The position numbers and the translations under genes are program-made. Below the pieces are notes generated by a model, which worked only from the letters and a program-made list of their open reading frames with translations, was not told the origin of the DNA and made no database searches. DNA of 64,000 nt from Henckelia pumila. Its lineage: Eukaryota; Streptophyta; Magnoliopsida; Lamiales; Gesneriaceae. How positions within the stretch are numbered: the stretch's first letter is position 1; each line of letters begins with the position of its first letter. The stretch lies in assembly GCF_033568475.1 (NCBI RefSeq), contig NC_133120.1, forward strand, positions 83,780,151-83,844,150. The letters are read 5' to 3'. This document shows, in pieces, positions 10,916-21,100 of the stretch.

Positions 10916-12840
10916 TGAGAACAAGGACTATTTTTGAGTCAATTAATGTTGTTTTTGATGACTTTGCAGATCTAAAGAAGAAAACAGCTGAGGATGAAGT
11001 TAATGATCTGCTGGATAATTCTGGAAATTCAGATGCTATCAAAGGAGTGTTGCCAACATCTTCGACAACACCTCCTATAGAAAATCCAGAATCAAAAGTT
11101 GAAAAGCCTACTGATGAGAACAATGAGGTAAATGAAGCTAAAAAGAATGTTCCAAGCAGAATTCAGAAGAATCACCCAACCTCACAGGTCATTGGAGATG
11201 TGCATGGAGACTTGCAAACTCGAAGGAAAGAGAAAGTGGATTATCGAAAGATGGCAGGTTTGTTGTGCATGAGTTCTACATATTCTCAGGTAAGATTCTC
11301 ATGTTTCGTGTCAAACATTGAACCCAAAAAGGTTGAAGAGGCTTTAAAATGATGAATTTTGGTTCAATGCTATGCATGAAGAATTAGAACAATTTGTTAG
11401 GAATGATGTTTGGTACTTAGTACCGTGTCATGCTCATGGTAATTTCATGGGAACTAAGTGGATTTTCAAAAATAAAACTGATGAGTCGGGAAACATCATT
11501 AGAAATAAAGCTAGGTTGGTAGCTCAAGGGTACACACAGGTTGAAGGGGTGGATCTTGATGAAAAATTTGCTCCTGTAGCCCGCATTGAGTCTGTCCGAC
11601 TTTTGCTTGCTATTTCATGCAACATGGGAATGAAACTTTTTCAAATGGATGTAAAAAGTGCATTTTTGAATGGGATCCTAAATGAAGAAGTCTATGTGAA
11701 ACAACCTAAAGGGTTTGAGGATCCAAATCATATTGATTATGTGTATAAGTTAAAAAAAGCATTTTATGGATTGAAGCAAGCACCACGTGCATGGTATGAG
11801 AGACTTACTGAGTACTTGCTCAATATTAGATTCAAAAGAGGTGAAGTTGATAAAACTTTGTTTGTGCAAAAGTCTCAAGGTAATATCTTAATTTGCCAAA
11901 TTTATGTGGATGATATAATTTTTTGTGTTTCAAATGATAAACTTGTTGATGATTTTGTGAAGTGCATGTCTTCTACATTTGAGATGAACATGGTTGGTGA
12001 GTTAACATATTTCTTGGGTTTGCAAGTGAAACAAATGCATGATGGTATATTTTTGTGTCAAATCAAGTATGCTAAAAATCTTATAAAGAAGTTTCTGAAT
12101 GATAACACTAAACACATGCGCACACCTATGGGGTCTAATGAAAAATTGTCTAGGAAGGATGTTGCCGAAGGTGTTGACAACACCCTCTACAGAAGTATGA
12201 TTGGTAGTCTTTTGTATTTAAGTGCTACTAGACCTGATATCATGTATAGTGTTTGTCTGTGTGCTAGATACCAATCTACCCAAAAATTACTCATTTGAAA
12301 GTTGTGAAACGTATACTGAAATATGTGGCAGAGACTTTGAATTTGGGTTTGTGGTACACTAAAGAAACCAATTCAAATTTGGTAGAGTTTAGTGATGCTG
12401 ATTGGGCTGGGGATTTAGATGAGAGAAAGAGCACTTCGGGAGGATGTTTCTACTTGGTGAATAACTTAGTGTCATGGTATAGTAAGAAACAAAACTGTGT
12501 CTCACTGTCTACTGCCGAGTCTGAGTATGTTACTGTTGGTAGTTGTTGCTCACAACTACTTTGGATGAATCAAATGCTAAATGATTATGGTGTTAAGAGT
12601 GATACTCCTATTGTGTACTGTGATAATTCTAGTGTCATTGATATATCCAAAAATCCAGTACAACACTCTCGAACCAAGCACATTAACATTAGACATCACT
12701 TCATTCGAGATTTGGTCGAGAAAAGCATGATCTTAATTGAGTTTGTTGGAACTAATAACCAATTAACTGATATATTCACAAAAGCTTTGGATTTCGAGAG
12801 ATTTTTCAGTCTAAAGAAGTCTCTCAGTATGTGTGCATTA
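10916..12840 (+). mobile_element. retrotransposon part: linker, reverse transcriptase and RNase H (fossil)
   Basis: After a variable linker (about 10916-11360) come the copia reverse transcriptase landmarks WIFKNKTDESG, VAQGYTQVEGVD, FQMDVKSAFLNG, YGLKQAPRAWY and the catalytic YVDD. RNase H landmarks follow (FSDADWAGD, KSTSGGCF, STAESEYV, KHINIRHHFIRD), ending near 12840. Part of a dead element. Confidence 0.9.
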
Positions 12841-12843
12841 TAG

Positions 12844-13922
12844 ACAGAACCGGGATGTTGTCAGGAGTATTGCCAACACCCTGTGACAACACTTTTTCAT
12901 GCATGTGTATCTTTAGGATCTTAGGCATACTGCATTCATGCATTTATTTTGTTTTGTGATGTGTTGGATACCTTGTAACCATTGACTGGTTTTCACTCAG
13001 GATTCTTTGCAAAATATTTTACAGTTTAATTCGGATAAATTGAAGAAGAATTCTGACTGAGTCACGAAGTAGTGGAGGGACGTTCGTGTATTCCATGATC
13101 TTGTCCCAAATGAAAAGTGACTTTGCAAAATCAGAATATCAAAAGAACAAGGATGACTAAGCTTGAATTGATTCAATCATCAAATTTGATTGATAATCAG
13201 AAGCAAATGGAAAAAGCTACCTAGAGGGGTCCATTTGAAGATCATTCCTTTAGTGTGCAGCCACTTCTGCAAAAATAATGAATTGGATATAATAATTTTT
13301 TCGGAATCCTGAAGTGTTGCTGGAAGATGTTGCCAACATCGTGGATAGCACCTCACTTGTCAACATTTATTTGTGCATAAAATTGCATTTTATTTTTATG
13401 TCACACTCTGTTTTTAAACATAATTAGGGCATGCATATTTATGAATATATTTGGCCGAAAGGTTACAAATTCTGATCAAATAAAAATTTCGATTTTTGCC
13501 CTATCCTGTGAATTTTTTGAATTTGAATGTGATTGGATTTTGTTACAGTGGTGTTAATTTCTGATGATGAGTTAAATTTGGAAATATTTGATGAAATATT
13601 TGGGCCTAGATTATCGGTGAAAATCAAGGGATTTATTGCCTATTTTAAATCGGATTTGTTACCGTTTTTGAAGAGTTACCGTTGGGGATTTTGTTACCAT
13701 TGGGGCCTACTCAGAATCCGAGCTAGAATAGGAAAAGATTTTGTGCTTAATATATCTGTGTTCTTATCTGTTTAAGGAAATATTCTACTTCCTTGTTTCG
13801 TATCGCTCTAGTGTATTCTTTGTTCTCACGATTTTCAAAATTGCTCAAAATTTATTTGTCCTTCATTCTTTCATATTCTAATGGCATGAAAGGGTTTTGA
13901 TTCACACGATATTCGTTCTGAG
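12844..13922 (+). other. retrotransposon spacer between pol and the extra coding region
   Basis: Non-coding as far as I can see. It carries two four-half-site modules (12854-12892 and 13313-13352). Confidence 0.6.
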
Positions 13923-15800
13923 ATGGGATATACGGAAGATGCTGCGGAATGTATCACAGCACCTACATCACCACACCCTGTGGTTGAGCAAGCAATCATT
14001 CATGTTGCCGAGGAACCTGTGCCTCTGGACTCCATCGCTCCAGGAGAGCCTGGCAATGCCATCGATGTAGAGAATTTACCAGACATGAGCATGGTGAATA
14101 AGGTGTTTCCTACTAAACCCTTAACTCGCCGTTCCAAGAGACAAGCTGGATACAACCCAGATTACACTGCCTCCAAACGATTCCGTGGGAAAAGGACAAC
14201 CATCAAGACCATCTCTGGTGGACACTGAATTCACCTCTGGGGATAAGAGCTCTGATGAAGACTTTAAGCTAGTCCGCCGAAAAAGGGGAAAATCGAGTAC
14301 CCAGGAACCATCTGGAGATGCTATTCTGGTTCCATTTGCTGTTGAAAGCAAATCCGCACTTGATTCCTCTGGTAAGGACTCCACAGAGTCAGAAACTCCA
14401 TCACCTGTTGCTGCTGTGGCTGATAAGAAAGATGCACCTGCATCTGTTCCTACTGTTGAGGAGACATCTACTGTTCCTCCTGTTATGTCCGATGAAGAAG
14501 AGATGTCAATAGCCGAGTTCATGGCTAAAATGAAGAAGTCTAAAGGAAAGAAGCCTTCATCCACTGCTACAGCTCCTGTTCCAGAATCTGAAGATGAACC
14601 AGACGAGGAGATGCTCGCAGAATTTGCTGACAACTGCCCACAACCTTCTGAGAGTTCCAGATCTGATTCGAGTTAAGATTCAGATGCTGAGAAAGAGTTG
14701 GAAGAAGAGTCAGATTCTGATGACTCTGAAGAAGAAGATGAAGGTGCTGAGGAAGGTGTTGCCGACACCCTGGACAACACCTTAGGCGAAGAATATCTGG
14801 TAAACTCGTCCTATTCATCTGCTTTTTACTCCAAGGAGATTGTTGATTGCTGGGAGAATTATGTTGATCGAGAGTTTCTGGAGAAGCATAACATTGATGT
14901 TGAGAGCTATGGAGCTCAGAACATGGTGAGATTTTTTGAGGTAAGGAACATACTGTATACTGTTACTACTGCTGGTCCTTGTTGCAGAGAACTGGTGCGT
15001 GAGTTCTACTGCAATCTCACTGAAGCTGTGAAGGATCCTAGATATATGAAGTATGGGAAAGTTTATGTGTGTGGGCAGATCTTCTCTTTCAGCTCTGCCA
15101 TTATAAATGGATTTCTCCAGACTCCTGCCTCTGATGATGTTGCTCTGCCTACCATGGATAAAATGACATCTGTCATCACTGGAGGACATGTCACTGTTTA
15201 CCCAGCTCATCCTAAGAAATTGCCAGCAGTCAAGCTCACTTCGTTTTACTCTGTCCTCCATAAAACTGCCGTGAAGACTTGGAATCCATCCGGAAATTCC
15301 AGTGTGGTTACCAAGCATCAAGCCCCTGTCTTGTATGCTATTGGTATTGGAATTGCATTCAACTTTGGCCGACTCGTGTTTGACACAGTCATGGCTTTTG
15401 CAGATGGTGCTCAACCTACACTGAAGCTGCCTTATCCATCACTCATCTATTCTATGTTGTTCTCTCAAGAGATTGAGAAGGATGATGATGAAGCACTTAT
15501 TGCTCCAGGAGAGTTGCTAAAGATCGCACCTGTATTGCTCAAAGGAAATCGAAAGATATACCTTCTTGGTCTGAGTCAGCTGATGCCGCAGGTGTTGTGG
15601 CAGGTGCTGCCAACACCTCCTCTGCCACTGCTATTTTTGTACCCCCCCCCCCCCCTTTGTTGCTCAAGATGTTGATCCCGCTTTCATACAAGCTCAATTG
15701 GTGCATGCTGCGCAGAAGATTGCACAAACGCAGGCTGACCTTGCTTATTACGAAGGGTTAAAGGCTCACTATGAATCACTATTAAGTGGAGCTGGCCCTT
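13923..15800 (+). mobile_element. retrotransposon part: extra (env-position) coding region (fossil)
   Basis: A Ser/Glu/Asp-rich low-complexity first half (runs like DSDDSEEEDEGAEEG) leads into a folded-looking second half (KEIVDCWENYVDREFLEKHNI ... YGKVYVCGQIFSFS ... IGIAFNFGRLVFDTV). Position and make-up fit the env-like or plant-transposon-type protein found downstream of pol in several Sireviruses. No signal peptide or fusion-type membrane segment is evident, so the envelope name is by position only. Part of a dead element. Confidence 0.65.
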
Positions 15801-16077
15801 CTGAATAAAAATGGGGAGAAGAAAGTGAAGCAGAAGAAGCGGAATCCGAGAACAATCAATTTTAATCTTAGTTTTTAGTTTTCTTTTTGGTTTTTGCTAG
15901 TTTTTTTATTTTTGTTTAGTTTTGATTTTTTCTTGATCCTAATCAAAACTGTTTTTATGTGGTTTTAACTCTGGTATGATTTCTTGTTTGTATTTTTCCT
16001 TGCTCTTATGGTTTCTGATTTAAGGTGTCATAGCTAGATGTTGCCAACATCTCGCGACAACACCTCTGGATATACTT

Positions 16078-16160
16078 AGGGGGAGAATCTATTCAGGGGG
16101 AGTTGAGTTGATCTGTTTATGAATTAAATGTGTTTTGTCCAGAAAGGCAAAAAGGGGGAG
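16078..16160 (+). other. three polypurine tracts before the 3' LTR
   Basis: AGGGGGAG occurs at 16078, 16095 and, as AAAAAGGGGGAG, at 16149-16160, the last one two bases before the 3' LTR. The last is the expected plus-strand primer. Several upstream copies are a feature I recall for Sirevirus elements. Confidence 0.8.
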
Positions 16161-16162
16161 AT

Positions 16163-16975
16163 TGAAAGGAATATTTTATTCCTTAAAATCGTCCTATTTT
16201 GAAAAAGATCTTATTTAATATTTTTTATCTTTCTTGGACATGAAGTAATTTTAAATAAGTTATTTACTTTCTTGCTTAACTTGATTTGAGATATGATTAA
16301 GTTTATCATAATATTTATTATCTTATCTCTAATGATTTAATTCCTTTACTATGTAGATTTGACTTGATAAAAAATGAACAAGATCTAGAATCATATGTCT
16401 ATAAGGAAATATGTTGAAGAAGGATTTTTTACCTATATATTGAGATAGGCGTGACCGACCAAAATAGAGAGAGGTCGTGAGTTTCTTAAGCTTCAATATA
16501 CGTACGTTGAGAAAGAGCTGTTGAAGCTTGTATCGGTCGTGATTACTTGAAGCAGTGAAGAACACTTGAAGATAGTTGATCGAAGAGTGTTTTCGTCTTA
16601 CGTGTTGTTGGCTTCAAAATTTTTCTCCTTACTTTGTTTTTCGTTATTTTATTTCATATAAAATGTTTTTAGGAGAACTTTTACTCTTTATTTTCTCACT
16701 TGTTTTGAGAAATTGAATTTTACAGTAATCACTAGTTTTAGGGTTTGTAAAACTCTTTGATTATTTTTCTAGTGAAGTTTTGCCCTGAGGCGCGCTGCAA
16801 GAGTATTTTATACTCTTTCTTAAATCATATTGAGTCTATTTATTTGGTTGCTTGTCTATTTTATTTATGCTTTAATTATATTCCGCTGCAAATTACTCAA
16901 GGTGTTATTGTAGGTGTTGTCAACACCTTATGACAACACCTCAAACTGTTTATGTGCAACCCTTTTTCCCTTACA
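16163..16975 (+). repeat. 3' LTR
   Basis: Starts TGAAAGGAATATTTT and ends CCCTTACA, followed directly by CATTA. About 97% identical to the 5' LTR by eye. Contains a module at 16901-16940. Confidence 0.93.
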
Positions 16976-16980
16976 CATTA

Positions 16981-18199
16981 ATCTGGCCATCTCCGTTACA
17001 TGAATCCGTCAAGTAGATGGCCTCTTAGATTAACATGTATTTTTTAAAAAAAAAAATTAGTTTTTTTAAAGATTATTTGATATATATGTCCATCAAACTA
17101 TATCGAATGATGAGAAATATATCGTAAATTTTGAGTTTGAATATGATACAGAGAAATTATTAAAAAAACTTGGAGATGAAGAAAAAGAAAATTAGATGTT
17201 TAGATTTAAAAAAACCGTTTATGCGTTGGACCCCTATTAATAATTTTTTGGACAAGCTTGACGCAGATAAGAGTTTGCAAGTTGCAACTGATATAATAGG
17301 CCCACCAAATCCTAGGTATCCAATAGTTGCATCTCGGTAAGAGGCCCAACCAATATAATAGGCCCCTCGACAACTTCATCTTAAAAAATCTACGAGACCC
17401 TAGTCTAAGGTTAAAGGTTGAAACTTGAAACAACTTTGGTCAGGTTCGTTTCACGTTATAGTTTTTTTAATTTATTTAAACAGATTTAAAAGTTTTATTT
17501 GTAATTCTTTTTTTCAAGATTAGCATGTCTCAAGTCTACAGCGGATATTTACTTTATATGATTGTTTTTTAGATCAAAATTGTATATGTACTTTAAAAAA
17601 AATTCATCTTTAAAAAAAATCCCCATTTTTTTAGGTTGCTTTTGTTTGGCCTGATAGCATTAATAATTCAATTCAGTTCTAAATTTGTGTATTAATTATC
17701 TATCATGCATTAACCAAATAATTAATTATTTATTATCATCCACCAATAACATAACTAAATCAAATTACAATATCTTTTACATCTCTCTTTTTATATTCAC
17801 TGTCTTTGAAAAATTACAATTTATTACTTTCTCGCAAATTTAATTCATCAAATCAAATATATTATTATTTATTTAATATCATTCCATCTCCTATTCAAAT
17901 ATTTAAATAATAATAACAACAGTTCACCAATCCAAAAAATTGGACTCTTGAACTTTATAACCACCAACAATGATTTTCCCTACTCAAACTTCACAACGAT
18001 CAAGTAAAATTCAGAAATTAATTTTGAAAAGCTCACATAGCTTTGCTTGAAACACATTAATGCAGTGGAAAATATTATATTTAATACACAATTTTATATA
18101 CTATATAGTTTCAAAATATATCAAAAATCGCTTGCATGTATTTGATGTTAACTTGTTTCAAGAACTAATAATATCCTTTATCTTCCGTTACCATTATAT
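16981..18199. other. intergenic DNA downstream of ABCB1
   Basis: AT-rich, with no gene seen. About 17640-17960 contains TTTGTTTGGCCTGATAG followed by ATTAAT-rich sequence that loosely resembles the MITE family at 37977-38365, but ends are not clear. The last part is the ABCB1 3' untranslated region. Confidence 0.45.
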
Positions 18200-21100
18200 T
18201 TAATCTTCGCGAGAAGTCGACCCCGACACCATGCTCACAGCTTGGCCATGCGTGAATCTCTGCAACTGAATCATACGTGAATATATACCCTCGGGATAGT
18301 TTTTCAACAGATGAGAATGTGAACCCTGTTCCGCAACTTTCCCGTCATCAAGAACAGCGATAACTTGCGCGCTTCGTATAGTCGATAATCGATGTGCAAC
18401 GATGATCGTTGTCTTTCCCGCACATATCCGCTCCAAAGATTCTTGTATGCACCTTTCTGATTCTGTGTCGAGTGCACTGGTGGCCTCGTCGAGGAGAACT
18501 ATGTCGGCCTTCCGCAAGAAAGCTCGGGCGATGGCAACTCTCTGCTTCTGTCCTCCAGAGAGCTGGACCCCCCTTTCGCCCACGGATGTTTTGTACCCGT
18601 CTGGCAGTGAGGATATGAATTTGTGTGCGTTTGCTAGTGTTGCTGCCTCGATGACCTCGGTCTCGGTGGCGGATTCGTGCCCGTAGGCGATGTTTTCGTA
18701 GATGGTGGTGGCGAATAGGCATGGTTCTTGTGGGACAACGGATATGTGCCGTCTAAGGGACTTGAGGTTGTATTTTCTGATGTCCTTCCCATCGATCATG
18801 ACACGGCCTGATGAGGGCTCGTAGAATCTTTGTACGAGTGCAATGACTGAGCTCTTACCGCAGCCACTAGGCCCGACGAGAGCAAGAGTCTTCCCAGCCC
18901 TGGCGCGGAGATTGAAGTCCCGGAAAACGGAGACATCAGGCCTGGTGGGATAGGAGAAGTCCACATGCTTGAATTCCACCTCGCCGCGTAGCCTGTCTGG
19001 TATGGGGGTTGAATCAGGCTCGTCTGGCTCGATTTCAGTTTTTCGGTCCAGAAGGTTGAACACAGAGCGCATGGCTCGGCCACCCTTTATGAAATCAGGA
19101 GCAAGAGTCAGTGTCTCAGCAGCACCATTGGCAGAGACCATGAGGACCATGAAGACACGGATCGTCTTTGAGAAGTCGGAGATTCCATGCTTCACGAGCC
19201 AAGAGGCGTACCACAGACCGAGGGCGTAGGACGCGTACAGCAAGAACTGCGCGATTCCATACCCGCTTCCAGCAATCTGTCCCTTCCAGAAACAGCGACG
19301 CAATGGCGACTGGAGGCTGGAAATGAAAAGGCCAACAATCTTGGATTCCGAGTTAAAGGCCGCTACAGTTCTTACATTAGAAACAGCTTCCCCAGCTAGC
19401 TGCGTAGCCTTGGCGTGTGCAGCTTCAAGATCCCCAGAGAACCCATTCATGAACATTTTCTGTCCAAATAGCATTAAAATCATCACATAGTCTTGTCAAA
19501 GAACAGTGCTGACATTTCAATTATCAGATATATCCAAGATGTGTACTAACCTGTAAAACAGTCGCAGCAACGACGAGAGGAAAAACAGCAACTAGTACAA
19601 GGGCAAGGCGCCATTGCAACACAAAACCAGCTGTGCAGGCAACCAGCATTAGCGCGGAGTTCTGCACAATGACCGAGATTCTGTCCCCGATTGCTGACCT
19701 GACGTTATTTGCATCAAGGGCGAGCCTCGAAGCAACTCTCGAGCTTTCATTCTCTTCTTGATCAAACCAGGCAATTTCATTTTTCAGCACCGCTTCTAAC
19801 ATCTTTTCTCTAACACGTTTTGTCAAGTTTTCTCCCACGACATCCCAGAAGAAATGTTGTAATGTGTTGAAAATCAGTGCAGCCGATGACACGCCAATCA
19901 AAAGATAGCAATATTTTGCGATTTCCCTGATCATATAAGCGTGATCAGGATTGTAGTAGACACTAAGAACAGCGCTTAGAACATATGCAAAGAATGCACT
20001 AAGCGAGCCACACACTATAGATCCTATAGAACCGAAGAAAGCGTATAGAAATTCAGGAGAATTCATCTTCGCCAGCCGCCAGAATGAACTAGCCTGTTCT
20101 TTGAACGCCAGCTTTTCAAGACGATAATTAGGATATGGAGCCTCCAAAGAGAGACTAAAGTCAGAGGTTGAGAAGTCAGATAATCTCCTCGAGTAAGGTG
20201 ATCGACCATAAGAAGAGTTTCTATTGATTATCGGTGAGCTAACAGAGTTTCGCGCACTTGAAGGCCTGCAGATAAAGAACTAAAACACTATGAACACTAA
20301 ATTCTAGAAGAAAATTTGAAAATTTATCTCAAAACGCGAAGGGGACGACCAAGAAACCTTGCACTGCTCTTTCTTGCATTGTTGACAGAAGCTTCATGAG
20401 CCGCTTCTTGCAGTTTGATAAGCTTGGAGTACACGCCGTTTTCTCCTTTAGCAAATAGCTCTTCGTGGGATCCAATTTCGGAAATGCTGCCTTGCTGTAG
20501 TACAGCCACGAGATCAGCCTTCTGTATAGTTGAGAGGCGGTGGGCGATTACTAGAGTAGTCCTACCGATCATGAAACGGTCCAATGCTTCTTGCACCAGC
20601 TTCTCGGATTCAGAATCTAATGCACTAGTCGCTTCATCCAGCAGCAAGATTGCTGGATTCTTGAGCATTGCTCTTGCTATGGCTATTCTCTGCTTTTGTC
20701 CACCGGAAAGTTGCAATCCCCTCTCCCCTACCTGTTACAGTATTGAGTTAGTATAGCTTCCTGTGCAACGAATCTCAGTAGGCAAATAAAGCTGTGTTTA
20801 AAGAAAAAAAAAATGGATTCACGAAGTTCATGCTATGGTTCATTAAATTAAATTTCTAATTACACCAAAATTACTGCTGTTCATTCTGCTTTCTCCACGA
20901 GTTATAAATAAAAACCATGTCATGCACAAGAACTTATGACTCGAAATCGTTTAACTTTGAACTAATGCATGTTCAAAAACTTGCCACATCTCGATTTCAT
21001 ACTTGAATGTTAGGCTGATTTTTAATTGTTATTTTTACCAAACATGCCATTCAATCAGTGGTACAATGAATATATCATGAAAAAAGCAGACATCTCACGT

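Larger units (their letters stand above)
4984..16940 (+). repeat. thirteen copies of a four-half-site palindrome module
   Basis: Copies lie at 4984-5023, 7673-7712, 8973-8999, 9596-9622, 10243-10280, 11047-11072, 12158-12184, 12854-12892, 13313-13352, 14743-14781, 15591-15617, 16024-16064 and 16901-16940. The ideal form is GGTGTTG, 5-6 nt, GGTGTTG, 1 nt, CAACACC, 5-6 nt, CAACACC. Most copies have three or four recognisable half-sites, and GATGTTG or CAACATC are common variants. The copies are found in the LTRs, in gag, protease, integrase, linker, RT and the extra coding region, and in 3' non-coding DNA. In coding parts the same DNA is read as VLPT in some copies and as GVDNT or GVADT in others, so the DNA or RNA form is conserved, not the peptide. 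Confidence 0.9.
4248..16975 (+). mobile_element. Ty1/copia LTR retrotransposon, Sirevirus lineage, broken fossil
   Basis: Complete outer LTRs (4248-5058 and 16163-16975, both TG...CA, about 0.81 kb) are flanked by the same 5 bases, CATTA (4243-4247 and 16976-16980), so this is one insertion. Inside, in order, are a primer-binding site matching initiator tRNA-Met, gag, protease, integrase, reverse transcriptase, RNase H, an extra coding region downstream of pol, and purine-rich tracts. The domain order, gag type, extra 3' region and repeated AGGGGGAG tracts fit the Sirevirus lineage. A foreign patch sits at about 5144-7205. The coding region is interrupted in roughly half a dozen places, so the element is dead. 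By-eye comparison of the outer LTRs gives about 3% difference. At an assumed 1.3e-8 substitutions per site per year this is about one million years. Confidence 0.92.

Noticed and set aside
17206-17433. Minus-strand frame beyond the 3' LTR
   Set aside because: No similarity recognised; sits in repeat-like intergenic DNA.
18402-19399. Several plus-strand frames
   Set aside because: Shadows of ABCB1 exon 10 on the opposite strand.
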